The position numbers were made by a program, and so were the translations under genes. From CAVVJA01 sp963809815 (lineage in GTDB: Bacteria; Actinomycetota; Actinomycetes; Mycobacteriales; Jatrophihabitantaceae): a stretch of 64,000 nucleotides of DNA. Below are positions 42,678-51,494 of this stretch, one piece after another; within the stretch, counting starts at the first letter, position 1, and every line of letters begins with the position of its first letter. The stretch is from positions 1-64,000 of the forward strand of contig CAWELM010000016.1 in NCBI GenBank assembly GCA_963809815.1, in the 5' to 3' direction. The notes below the pieces were generated by a model that did no database searches, had not been told where the DNA came from, and saw only the letters and a list, made by a program, of their open reading frames with translations.

Positions 42678-44452
42678 CGTCGATGACGGCAACGGCGGAC
42701 AAGTCCGACCTCGTCGAGATGTCGTGGGATCCCATCACACGCATCGTCGGCAGCCTCGGTATCTACACCAAGATTGACTTCAAGCAGAAGAAGGTCGCTG
42801 AGTGTTACAGCACCTCCTCGATCTTCCGCGGCTACAGCATCTTCATGAAGGGCAAGGATCCGCGCGACGCGCATTTCATTACCAGCCGGATCTGCGGAAT
42901 CTGTGGCGACAACCACGCCACCTGCTCCGTCTACAACCAGAACATGGCCTACGGGGTTCACCCGCCGGCGATCGGCGAGTGGATCATCAACCTCGGTGAA
43001 GCCGCCGAGTACATGTTCGATCACAACATCTTCCAGGAGAACCTGGTCGGTGTGGACTTCTGCGAGCGGATGGTCAAGGAAACCAACCCGGGAGTACTGG
43101 AGCGGGCGAACAACACCGAGGCCCCGCACGCCGACGCCCACGGCTACAGAACGATCGGTGACATCATGCGGGCCCTCAACCCGCTCGAAGGTGAGTTCTA
43201 CCGCGAAGCGCTGCAGGTGAGTCGGTGGACCCGCGAGATGTTCTGCCTGATGGAGGGTCGGCACGTCCACCCGTCGACGCTGTATCCGGGCGGCGTCGGG
43301 ACCGTGGCGACGATCCAGCTGTTCACCGACTACCTGACCCGGCTGATGCGCTATGTCGAGTTCATGAAGCGGGTCGTCCCGCTGCACGACGACCTGTTCG
43401 ACTTCTTCTACGAGGCGCTACCCGGGTACGAGAACGTCGGGCTTCGTCGCACACTCCTTGTGTGCTGGGGCTCGCTGAACGATCCGGCGCACTGCGACTT
43501 TACCTATCGGAACATGACGAACTGGGGCCGGAAGATGTTCGTGAGCCCTGGCGTCGTCGTCGACGGTCAGCTCGTGACGAACGACCTGGTGAAGATCAAC
43601 CTCGGCATTCGGATCTTGCTCGGCAGCTCGTACTACCAGAGCTGGGAGAACGAGCCGATGTTCGTCGAGCGGGACGAACTCGGAAACCCGGTCGACCGCA
43701 ACCACCCGTGGAACCAGACGACGATTCCCGACCCGCAAAAGCGCAACTTCGACGACAAGTACAGCTGGGTCATGTCACCGCGCTGGTTCGACGGCACGAA
43801 CTACTTGGCCTGCGACACCGGCGGCGGCCCCATTGCGCGGCTGTGGGCGACGGCCCTCGGCGGCTTGGTCGACATCGGCTACGTCAAGTCGACTGGGCAG
43901 AGCGTGCTGATCAACCTGCCCAAGACGATGGACAAGCCTGAGGTCACCTTCGAGTGGAAGATCCCGCAGTGGAGCAACGCGCTCGAACGTGATCGAGCCC
44001 GCACGTACTTCCAGGCCTACGCGGCCGCTTGCGCGCTGTACTTCTGCGAACAGGCACTTGCCGAGGTTCGCGCCGGCCGGACCAAGACTTGGCAGTCGTT
44101 CACCGTGCCGGACGAGGCGTTCAGCTGCGGGTTCACAGAGGCAGTGCGGGGCGTGCTGAGCCACCACATGGTCATCAAGGGCGGCAAGATCGCGAACTAT
44201 CACCCGTATCCGCCCACCCCCTGGAATGCCAGCGTGCGCGACGTGTATGGGACACCTGGCCCGTATGAGGATGCAGTACAGAACACGCCTATCTTCGAGG
44301 AGAATCCTCCGGACAACTTCAAGGGCATCGATGTCATGCGGGCCGTGCGCAGTTTCGATCCGTGCCTGCCGTGCGGCGTGCACATGTACCTCGGCCCCGG
44401 AAAGACCCTGCAGACGGTGCACAACCCCACGCCGATAACCTTGTCGATGTGA
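42674..44452 (+). CDS. hhyL: Group 1h [NiFe] hydrogenase large subunit
   Basis: 592 residues. L1 motif RICGICGDNHATC at 72-84 (C74, C77) and L2 motif DPCLPCGVH (C564, C567, H570) supply the four Ni-Fe cysteines. A tail of 22 residues after that His is the segment normally trimmed by a maturation protease, which is encoded at 48010. It oxidises H2, at atmospheric concentration in characterised relatives. Start: GTG overlapping the hhyS stop (GTGA), or the ATG at 42683 three codons on (MTATADK). Confidence 0.95.
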   Translation: MTSMTATADKSDLVEMSWDPITRIVGSLGIYTKIDFKQKKVAECYSTSSIFRGYSIFMKGKDPRDAHFITSRICGICGDNHATCSVYNQNMAYGVHPPAIGEWIINLGEAAEYMFDHNIFQENLVGVDFCERMVKETNPGVLERANNTEAPHADAHGYRTIGDIMRALNPLEGEFYREALQVSRWTREMFCLMEGRHVHPSTLYPGGVGTVATIQLFTDYLTRLMRYVEFMKRVVPLHDDLFDFFYEALPGYENVGLRRTLLVCWGSLNDPAHCDFTYRNMTNWGRKMFVSPGVVVDGQLVTNDLVKINLGIRILLGSSYYQSWENEPMFVERDELGNPVDRNHPWNQTTIPDPQKRNFDDKYSWVMSPRWFDGTNYLACDTGGGPIARLWATALGGLVDIGYVKSTGQSVLINLPKTMDKPEVTFEWKIPQWSNALERDRARTYFQAYAAACALYFCEQALAEVRAGRTKTWQSFTVPDEAFSCGFTEAVRGVLSHHMVIKGGKIANYHPYPPTPWNASVRDVYGTPGPYEDAVQNTPIFEENPPDNFKGIDVMRAVRSFDPCLPCGVHMYLGPGKTLQTVHNPTPITLSM

Positions 44453-44455
44453 GGC

Positions 44456-45314
44456 GTGGCTGTGCCGGACGGTGACGTTGGCGCGCAGGTCGAGGCTCTG
44501 CTTGGGGAACTGCTCGACCAAAGCGGCCATCTTGCGGCCGACACCGGGGAGAGAGATCGTCCGACTGCTCGTCGAGTACTACGGCGCCGGCCTCGCACGA
44601 ATCTGCGAGATCATCGGTGCGGAACGGCCCGACCTGGTTCACCAGCTGGCCGCGGATCCGCTCGTCGAGAGCCAGCTGATTCTTCACGGACTACACCCGC
44701 TGACCGTGGATGAACGCATCGAAGCCGCACTGGACCGGGTCCGGCCCTACCTCGGCTCGCACGCCGGAGGTGTGTCCTTCTTCGGCGTCGACCCGGACGG
44801 GGTCGCTCGGCTGCGGCTGTCAGGCAGTTGCCACGGATGTGCCTCGTCGACCGTAACGGTGAGCCTGACGATCGAAGAGGCGGTGCGGGCGGCCGCGCCG
44901 GAACTCACCGGCATCGTGGTCGACGGTGAAGTCCAGTCCTCGCCGGTACTGCAGATCGGGCGGCGACCTGATGCGCCAACACCGGAAGCGACGCACCCCG
45001 TGTGGCGGCATCCCTCGGCCGCGGAGCTTCCGCACGAGGGAGAGGTGACATCCGTCCAGCTCGGCGGAAGTCACGTCATGGCGGCACGGATCGAGGACAC
45101 GTACTACGCCTACGTCGACCGCTGCCCGGCTTGCGAAGCCTCGCTCGTCAGCGCGGCTCTACACGGCTCGGTGCTGACGTGCTCGAACTGCGAGAGCCGA
45201 TACGACGTGCGGCTCGCCGGACGCGCCGTCGACGGGTCCGGTCGCCACCTCGATCCGTTGCCGTTGCTCGACGACGCGTCCGGGATCCGCGTCGCCCTGC
45301 CGGAGGCGGTGTGA
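44456..45314 (+). CDS. NifU-like/Rieske-like hydrogenase accessory protein (frameshift near 5' end)
   Basis: The GTG at 44456 begins VAVPDGDVGAQVEALLGELLDQSGHLAADTG. At about 44555 (GGGGAGAGAGA) the reading must shift one base to continue as REIVRLLVEYYGAGLARICEIIG. The rest has a NifU C-terminal Fe-S scaffold domain (GSCHGCASSTVTVSLTIEEAV; CxxC) and a C-terminal domain with CPAC...CSNC resembling a Rieske fold with altered ligands. Proteins of this architecture follow group 1h large-subunit genes and are thought to assist cluster supply or electron transfer. One extra G would explain the shift, whether mutation or sequencing error. The intact part is open from 44472. Confidence 0.8.
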
Positions 45315-45994
45315 TCGTCGTGCCGGCGGGACTGCGGCGCTTCGTCACCCCGAGCGGCGCGCAGCCGCGGCCCGGCTTCGCGCCGCCCCGCTCGAAGGTG
45401 GCGCCTCCGGGCGAGTCGTGCGAGATGTGCGGAGCCGATCTCGTGGACGAGCACCCGCACGTCGTGAATCTCGACTCGCGTCACCTGTTGTGCACCTGCC
45501 GACCCTGCTATCTGCTGTTTACCCGTGAGGGCGCCGGGCGGGGCAACTACCGCGCGGTGCCGGATCGGTATCTCGTCGATCCGGACCTGGCCCTAAGCGA
45601 CGCGCTGTGGGACCGGCTCCAAGTTCCTGTCGGGATGGCCTTCTTCTTCTTCAACAGCACGCTCGGCCGGATCGTCGCGCAGTACCCCAGCCCGGCCGGC
45701 GCCACGGAGTCGCTGCTCGACCTCTCGGCCTGGGACGCGGTCGCAGAGGCGAGCCCGCTTGCTCGCGAGTTGTTGCCCGACGTCGAGGCATTGATCGTGC
45801 GCCGATCCCGTGAGGGCAACGAGAGTTATCTCGTGCCGATCGACGCCTGCTATGAGCTGGTCGGACGGATCCGGATGCATTGGACGGGCTTCGACGGCGG
45901 AGGGGAGGCACGGCAAGACATCACCGACTTCTTCGCGCGGGTACGGTCGCAGAGTCGTCCGATCCGCTCGACGATGGGGTCGACCGATGCCTGA
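45311..45994 (+). CDS. DUF5947 family protein
   Basis: 227 residues. A Cys-rich front (CEMCGADLVDEHPHVVNLDSRHLLCTCRPCYLLF) probably binds a metal, followed by GRGNYRAVPDRYL, MAFFFFNSTLGRIVAQYPSPAGATESLLDL and a conserved ELVGRIRMHWTGFDGG tail. DUF5947 proteins are found in actinobacterial group 1h hydrogenase clusters and are of unproven function (assembly or electron transfer). The GTG overlaps the preceding stop by 4 bases. Confidence 0.85.
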   Translation: MIVVPAGLRRFVTPSGAQPRPGFAPPRSKVAPPGESCEMCGADLVDEHPHVVNLDSRHLLCTCRPCYLLFTREGAGRGNYRAVPDRYLVDPDLALSDALWDRLQVPVGMAFFFFNSTLGRIVAQYPSPAGATESLLDLSAWDAVAEASPLARELLPDVEALIVRRSREGNESYLVPIDACYELVGRIRMHWTGFDGGGEARQDITDFFARVRSQSRPIRSTMGSTDA

Positions 45995-46637
45995 GCTCGC
46001 CTTCGACTGCATCGAGGTCCGCGCCGATCCCTACGCCGCCGGTCCGACGCTCGTGTTCAAGCTGCGGATTTCGGAGACGACCGGAGAACGCGTCCATGCC
46101 ATCGCGCTGCGGGTTCAGCTTCGGATCGAACCGCAGAAGCGCCGGTACACCCCTGCTGAGGCCCGACAGCTCAACGACCTGTTCGGGGAGACTTCGCGCT
46201 GGGCGGAGACGCTCAAGCCGCTTCAGTTCGCCAACGTAGCTGCGATGGTTCCGAGCTTCACCGGCGGCATCGAGGTCGACCTTCCGGTCGCGTGCACGTA
46301 CGACCTCGAGATCGCCGCGACCAGCTACTTCCACGGGTTAGAACAGGGCGACATCCCGTTTCTGCTGCTGTTCAGCGGGACGATCTTCACCCGCGGGGAG
46401 ACCGGCTTCAGCGTGGCCCAGGTGCCGTGGCACAAGGAGGCGAACTACCAAGTGCCGGTCACCGAATGGCGGGCGATGATGGACGCGTTCTACCCCAACA
46501 GCGGGTGGTTGCGGCTGCGCCTAGACACGCTGGAGGCACTGCGTGCGTTCAAGACCGCCCGAGCCCTGCCGACTTGGGAGCTTGCCATGACGACTCTGCT
46601 CGCCGAAGCCGCCGACTCCGCGCCGGGCGAATCGTGA
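45987..46637 (+). CDS. DUF6084 family protein
   Basis: 216 residues: MPELAFDCIEVRADPYAAGPTLVFKLRISE, a beta-rich domain, with FANVAAMVPSFTGGIEVDLPVACTYDLEIAATSYFHGL and VPWHKEANYQVPVTEWRAMMDAFYPNSGWLRL. It belongs to a family restricted mostly to hydrogenase loci; function unknown. The ATG overlaps the end of the DUF5947 gene by 8 bases and its own stop overlaps the next start (GTGA). Confidence 0.83.
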   Translation: MPELAFDCIEVRADPYAAGPTLVFKLRISETTGERVHAIALRVQLRIEPQKRRYTPAEARQLNDLFGETSRWAETLKPLQFANVAAMVPSFTGGIEVDLPVACTYDLEIAATSYFHGLEQGDIPFLLLFSGTIFTRGETGFSVAQVPWHKEANYQVPVTEWRAMMDAFYPNSGWLRLRLDTLEALRAFKTARALPTWELAMTTLLAEAADSAPGES

Positions 46638-48013
46638 CCGGGGCGCCCAGCAGTGGTGCAGCCCCTATGGGCGACCCGTTCGCCTCAGTGCGCGAGGTAG
46701 CCGACGCGCTGCTGTACGAGGGTTACGTTCTCTACCCGTACCGCGCATCGTCGGGGAAGAACACGAACCGCTGGCAGTTCGGCGTCTTGATGCCGCCCGG
46801 CTATGTGGCCGACGATTCCTCGGAACGGTCCGGTAACCAGACGGAGATGGTCTTCGAGGCCGATGCTGATGCCACTCTCCGTGTGCGGACACGCTTCTTG
46901 CACGCGCAGCATCGCACCGGCGGCGATCAGCCGGAGTGGGACGAGGCGGTCGACCGGCAGGTCGACGTTCACGTGCCAATCGCGGAGCTTTCGGCGCAAG
47001 TTCGGGAGTGGCCGTTCGCGGTCGAGGCGGAGGCCGCGGATTCAGCTGGTGTGCACCGGGAAGCTCGCGCGATCGCCGGTGCTATCGCCATCGGGGTAAC
47101 GGAGCTGCCTGGACCGTTCGGTGCGCGCCGGCTCACGGTCCACGTGGCGAATCGAACCGCGGGACGCTTTCGCGGCCGCGATGACGCACTGCGCAGCGCC
47201 CTAGTCGCGGCGCACACGTTCTGCGCCCTCGAACCGGGACGATTCCTGTCGATGACCGATCCGCCGGAGTGGGCTGCGCTCGATGTCGCCGGCTGTCGGA
47301 ACGACGGCACCTGGCCGGTGTTGGGCAGCTCTCCGTCGGTGATGCTGTCCTCACCGATCATCCTCGAGGACAACCCCCAGATCGCGCCCGAGAGTCCGGG
47401 CGCGCTCTATGACGCGACCGAGATCGACGAGATCCTCACCTTGCGAACCATGACCCTCACCGACGCGGAGAAAGCCGAGGCGCGCGCGACCGATCCCCGC
47501 GCGGCGGCGGTGATCGATCAGGTTGAAACCTTGCCGCCGGATCACCTCGATCGGCTGCACGGTGCGGTCCGATATCTCCGGCAGGTCACCGGCGAGGAGA
47601 CCCGACCCTACGACGGTCCGACGGACGGTGCGCCCCCGCAACCCGACACGTTCCTGACGCCAGGCACCCCGTGGTGGGACCCCGGGGCAGACCGGTCTGT
47701 GTCCCCGGAGACGGATGCCATCGTGATCGACGGCGTGCGGATCGCCCGCGGGTCCAAGGTCAGGCTGCGGCCGGGCGCGCGTCACACGGACGCTCAGGAC
47801 ATGTTCCTCGCCGGCCGCGTGGCGACGGTTCAGGCGGTTTTCTTCGATGTGGACGGTGAGCAGCACCTGGGCGTGACGCCGGACGATGACGAGGAGTGGG
47901 CTGAGATCCAGCGCTGGCATGGCCGGTATCTCTACTTTGCGCCTGACGAGGTGCAACCAGCCGACGTCGAGTCGGCCTCCGACGGCGAACCAACTTCGGA
48001 CGGCGAGCCATGA
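46634..48013 (+). CDS. Unknown protein of the hydrogenase operon, 459 residues
   Basis: No named family recognised with confidence. N-terminal two thirds: DPFASVREVADALLYEGYVLYPYRASSGKNTNRWQFGVLMPPG and VHVPIAELSAQVREWPF, then LIDDP-like stretches and LRTMTLTDAEKAEARATDPRAAAVIDQVE. The C-terminus has an SH3-like beta segment (GSKVRLRPGARHTDAQDMFLAGRVATVQAVFFDVDGEQHLGVTPDD) and an acidic tail. Both ends overlap neighbours by 4 bases, so it is a fixed operon member. Its place before the maturation protease gene suggests an assembly role. Confidence 0.8.
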   Translation: MTGAPSSGAAPMGDPFASVREVADALLYEGYVLYPYRASSGKNTNRWQFGVLMPPGYVADDSSERSGNQTEMVFEADADATLRVRTRFLHAQHRTGGDQPEWDEAVDRQVDVHVPIAELSAQVREWPFAVEAEAADSAGVHREARAIAGAIAIGVTELPGPFGARRLTVHVANRTAGRFRGRDDALRSALVAAHTFCALEPGRFLSMTDPPEWAALDVAGCRNDGTWPVLGSSPSVMLSSPIILEDNPQIAPESPGALYDATEIDEILTLRTMTLTDAEKAEARATDPRAAAVIDQVETLPPDHLDRLHGAVRYLRQVTGEETRPYDGPTDGAPPQPDTFLTPGTPWWDPGADRSVSPETDAIVIDGVRIARGSKVRLRPGARHTDAQDMFLAGRVATVQAVFFDVDGEQHLGVTPDDDEEWAEIQRWHGRYLYFAPDEVQPADVESASDGEPTSDGEP

Positions 48014-48525
48014 GCCGAATGCTGGTCGCCGGCGTCGGAAACATCTTTCGGAGCGACGATGGATTCGGCGTCGAGGTCGTGCGCCAATTAGCCGGTCGAC
48101 CGCATCCCGATGGCGTAGAAATTGCTGACTACGGAATTCGGGGGGTTCACCTCGCCTACCGGCTGCTGGACGGGTACGACGTTCTCGTCCTCATCGACGC
48201 GGCCCCCCGCGGGCACCCGCCGGGAACTGTCACCCTCGTCGAAGTCGATCAAAGCCAGCTGGCGGGCGCCGGACCGGCCGTTACGAGTGGCGCAAGCCCG
48301 CTCGTCGACGCCCACGGGATGGATCCGGCCACCATGATTGCGCATCTTGCCGCACTCGGTGGACGGGTGCCCTCGGTCCTCATCATTGCCTGCGAACCTG
48401 AGATCATCGAGGAAGGCATGGGCCTGAGCGCGACCGTGCAGGCCGCGGTGCCCGACGCCATCGCCCTTGTAGAGCAGGTCATGCAGCAGAACGACGGATC
48501 GCCGGAGGAGGTGACAACGTCATGA
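48010..48525 (+). CDS. Hydrogenase maturation protease (HyaD/HupD-type)
   Basis: 171 residues: VAGVGNIFRSDDGFGVEVVRQL (the GxGNxxxxDDxxG motif whose Glu/Asp bind nickel), DYGIRGVHLAYRLLDGYDVLVLIDAA, HGMDPATMIAHLAAL and ACEPEIIEEGMGLS. It cleaves the C-terminal tail of the large subunit after nickel insertion. It overlaps the upstream gene (ATGA) and the small DUF6893 gene downstream. Confidence 0.92.
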   Translation: MSRMLVAGVGNIFRSDDGFGVEVVRQLAGRPHPDGVEIADYGIRGVHLAYRLLDGYDVLVLIDAAPRGHPPGTVTLVEVDQSQLAGAGPAVTSGASPLVDAHGMDPATMIAHLAALGGRVPSVLIIACEPEIIEEGMGLSATVQAAVPDAIALVEQVMQQNDGSPEEVTTS

Positions 48526-48623
48526 GTCTCGTGATCAAGCTGGCACTGGTGGGCATCATTGCGGCGGCGGTCGTGGCCGCCTTCCCAGACGTCAAGCGCT
48601 ACCTGGAAATCCGCCACATGTGA
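48522..48623 (+). CDS. DUF6893-like small single-span protein, 33 residues
   Basis: A tiny frame starting ATG inside the protease stop (ATGA) behind GGAGGAGGTG. It encodes MSLVIKLALVGIIAAAVVAA followed by FPDVKRYLEIRHM: one hydrophobic helix and a short basic/amphipathic tail with the F-P-x-x-K-R-Y-L motif of DUF6893 peptides found in actinobacterial hydrogenase operons. It probably sits in the membrane and could help anchor the signal-less hydrogenase. Strong context and an excellent ribosome site support translation despite the length. Confidence 0.8.
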   Translation: MSLVIKLALVGIIAAAVVAAFPDVKRYLEIRHM

Positions 48624-48789
48624 CTCGGCTGCCTGACCGCGCCGGGAAGCTCAGGCGAGAGTAACGTCCGATGAGTTCGACCAGTTTGGACCGTTCGGCA
48701 CACGTGCGGCCCGGTCGATTCGACGCCGGACTCTCCTTGCGGCGCCGCCGGACCGGCGAGCACGAGGGCCGCACACCGCGGTATCGGGG

Positions 48790-51213
48790 ATGGGGCACGC
48801 CATGGCGGGATGCGGGGCGGCGGACCGGCACCAGCGCGGTGTTGAGCCGTCCCGCGTGCGGTGCATGCTGACGGTCACCGGTCTGGTGCAGGGCGTCGGA
48901 TTCCGTCCTTACGTCTATGCGCTCGCCCGCGAGCTCGGTCTGTCCGGATCGGTGGGCAACGCGGCCGACGGGGTGATCGTCGAGGTCGAGGGTGGTGCGC
49001 CGGTTGTGGCGGAGTTCCGTCGTCGCCTCGGGCCGGAGGCCCCCGTTCTTGCGCGCGTCGAGACAGTGACGGCGCAGCTGGTGCCTTGTCGCGGTGGCAC
49101 CGAGTTCATCATCCAGCCATCTCGGCCCGGGCCGGGGCGGACGCTGGTTTCGCCCGACGTTGCCACCTGCGAAGCCTGCCAGGCGGAACTGGCTGATCCG
49201 GCCGATCGCCGATACCGGCACCCCTTCATCAGCTGCACCAATTGCGGACCGCGCTTCACCGTCGTCGTTGATCTCCCGTACGACCGGCCGATGACCACGA
49301 TGGCGGAGCTACCGTTGTGCTCCGCGTGTGCTGCCGAGTACGCCGATCCTGCCAACCGACGATTCCATGCCCAGACGGTCGCGTGCCCGGACTGCGGGCC
49401 GGTCCTCACGTTGCATCGTCCGGGCGAGCCAGACCTCCAGGGAAATGCTGCGATCGCGGAGACGCGTCGGCTGATCGATGCCGGCGCGATCGTCGCCGTT
49501 AAAGGAATCGGCGGCTATCACTTGGCCTGTGCCGCGACCGACGACATCGCCGTTTCTGCTTTGCGTAAGCGGAAAGACCGCGGCGACAAGCCGTTCGCCG
49601 TGATGGTGCCCGACCTCGAGACCGCCCGCGCGATCGCCGAGGTCGGCGACGCGGAAAGTGCTCTCCTGCAAGACGATCGACGACCGGTCGTGTTGTTGCC
49701 GAAGCGCCGCGACCCGTCGCTCAAGTTGGCGGACGCGGTCGCACCCACCCATCCGGACATCGGCATCATGATCGCCTATTCGCCGATACACCACCTGTTG
49801 TTCGGCCTATCCGGAGACGCGCCTGGCCCGCAGGTACTGGTGATGACGAGTGGCAACCTGGCCGGCGAGCCTATCGTCACCGACGATGCCGATGCACTCG
49901 ACCGCCTCGGCAGCATCGCCGATGCCTGGCTCGCTCACGACCGGCGCATCTACGTGCCTTGCGACGACTCGGTCGTGCGCGTGACCGCGGGCGGGCAGTT
50001 GCCGGTCCGCCGGTCGCGCGGCTTCGCTCCCATGCCGTTGGCCTTGCCGGTTGAGGTCATGCCCGCCCTTGCGGTAGGCGGCGATCTGAAGAACACGTTC
50101 TCGGTTGGGGCCGAGCGGTACGTCTGGCTGTCCGCCCACGTCGGCGACATGGACGACCTCGCGACTCTCAAGGCGTTCGACAAGGCGACGAGCCATCTCC
50201 AGGCGATCACGTCGACCCGGCCCGAGGTGCTCATCGCCGACCGGCATCCGGCTTATCGCAGCGCGACCTGGGCCCGGCGGAATCCGGCCGGGTTGCCGGT
50301 GCGGACCGTTCAGCACCACCACGCGCATGTGGCTTCCGCCATGGCGGAGAACGGCCACGACGGGCGCACGCGGGTCATCGGAGTCGCGTTCGACGGCACC
50401 GGTTACGGGGACGACCATGCGGTATGGGGCGGCGAAGTCCTCCTCGCTGACTATGACGGCTATGAGCGTGCGGCCCACCTGCGCTATGTCTCGCTGCCCG
50501 GTGGAGATGCCGGCGTACGCAATCCATGCCGGATGGCGCTCTCCCACCTGCATAGTGCCGGTGTGCCGTGGGATCCCGGGCTGCCCTGCGTGGCCGTGTG
50601 CACCCCGACTGAGCGAGGCGTGCTCGCTCGGCAGCTGGAGACGGGCGTCGGCTGTGCGCCGACGTCGAGCATGGGCCGCTTGTTCGACGCGATGTCGTCC
50701 CTGGCCGGCGTGTGTCATCGGGTCGCGTACGAAGCCGAGGCCGCGATGCGGTTCGAGGGCCTGGCCCGCAACGTGATGCAGTCGGGTATCGCGGCCTATT
50801 CGTTCGGGCTGAACGACGACCCGGCGGCTCCCGCGCAGCTTGACCCCGGACCGGTGATCGCAGCGGCGGCGGCCGACGTTCAGTCCGGGGTCGAGCCCGC
50901 CGTGATATCTGCGCGGTTTCACCTCGCCGTCGCGCGACTGGTGATCGACTTTGCGATGCGTATCCGTGATCGCACGAGGGTCAACACCGTGGCCTTGTCC
51001 GGCGGCGTTTTCCTCAATGCCTTGCTGACCTCACTGACCGTCGGAGGCTTAACCGAGGTCGGCTTCCAGGTGTTACGCCATCGGCTCGTACCGCCGAGCG
51101 ACGCCGGCTTGGCTTTGGGGCAGCTCGTCGTGGGTGCACACATCCGACGGCAGGCAGAACATCGCTCAGCCGGGAACTCGACACCAACCCCATTGGAGGA
51201 ACCATGTGCTTAG
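48790..51213 (+). CDS. hypF: Carbamoyltransferase HypF
   Basis: Up to 807 residues. Domains in order: acylphosphatase (VTGLVQGVGFRPYVYALA), double zinc finger (CEAC...CTNC and CSAC...CPDC, each CxxC-x18-CxxC), YrdC-like (KGIGGYHLACAATDD, RKDRGDKPFAVM, TSGNLAGEPI) and Kae1-like carbamoyltransferase (HHHAHVASAMAENG, GTGYGDDHAVWGGE, LSGGVFLNALL). It makes the CN ligands of the Ni-Fe site from carbamoyl phosphate with HypE. ATG at 48790, GTG at 48856 or ATG at 48865 could be the start; none has a clear ribosome site. The stop overlaps hypC. Confidence 0.93.
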   Translation: MGHAMAGCGAADRHQRGVEPSRVRCMLTVTGLVQGVGFRPYVYALARELGLSGSVGNAADGVIVEVEGGAPVVAEFRRRLGPEAPVLARVETVTAQLVPCRGGTEFIIQPSRPGPGRTLVSPDVATCEACQAELADPADRRYRHPFISCTNCGPRFTVVVDLPYDRPMTTMAELPLCSACAAEYADPANRRFHAQTVACPDCGPVLTLHRPGEPDLQGNAAIAETRRLIDAGAIVAVKGIGGYHLACAATDDIAVSALRKRKDRGDKPFAVMVPDLETARAIAEVGDAESALLQDDRRPVVLLPKRRDPSLKLADAVAPTHPDIGIMIAYSPIHHLLFGLSGDAPGPQVLVMTSGNLAGEPIVTDDADALDRLGSIADAWLAHDRRIYVPCDDSVVRVTAGGQLPVRRSRGFAPMPLALPVEVMPALAVGGDLKNTFSVGAERYVWLSAHVGDMDDLATLKAFDKATSHLQAITSTRPEVLIADRHPAYRSATWARRNPAGLPVRTVQHHHAHVASAMAENGHDGRTRVIGVAFDGTGYGDDHAVWGGEVLLADYDGYERAAHLRYVSLPGGDAGVRNPCRMALSHLHSAGVPWDPGLPCVAVCTPTERGVLARQLETGVGCAPTSSMGRLFDAMSSLAGVCHRVAYEAEAAMRFEGLARNVMQSGIAAYSFGLNDDPAAPAQLDPGPVIAAAAADVQSGVEPAVISARFHLAVARLVIDFAMRIRDRTRVNTVALSGGVFLNALLTSLTVGGLTEVGFQVLRHRLVPPSDAGLALGQLVVGAHIRRQAEHRSAGNSTPTPLEEPCA

Positions 51214-51494
51214 CCGTCCCGGGCAAGGTGCTCGACATCTGGGAGCGGGATCAGACTCGGATGGCGAAAGTCGACTTCGGTGGAGTCGAGAAGGATGTCT
51301 GCCTGGAGTTCGTGCCGGACATCGAGGTTGGTGAGTACACGATCGTGCATGTCGGGTTCGCATTACAGCGGCTCGACGAGAAGTCGGCGATGGAGACGCT
51401 CGCTCTGTTCAGGGAGCTGGGTGAGCTTGACAAAGAGTTCGGCGACGCCTGGGCCCAGGCCGCTCGCGACAATGGCCGGGAGGTGCCGGAATGA
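51204..51494 (+). CDS. hypC: Hydrogenase assembly chaperone HypC
   Basis: 96 residues starting MCLAVPGKVLDI, with the essential Cys2 that holds the Fe(CN)2CO unit with HypD, and VGEYTIVHVGFALQRLDEKSA. It escorts the iron centre to the large subunit. The start has GGAGGAACC upstream and overlaps the hypF stop; its own stop overlaps hypD (ATGA). Confidence 0.95.
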   Translation: MCLAVPGKVLDIWERDQTRMAKVDFGGVEKDVCLEFVPDIEVGEYTIVHVGFALQRLDEKSAMETLALFRELGELDKEFGDAWAQAARDNGREVPE

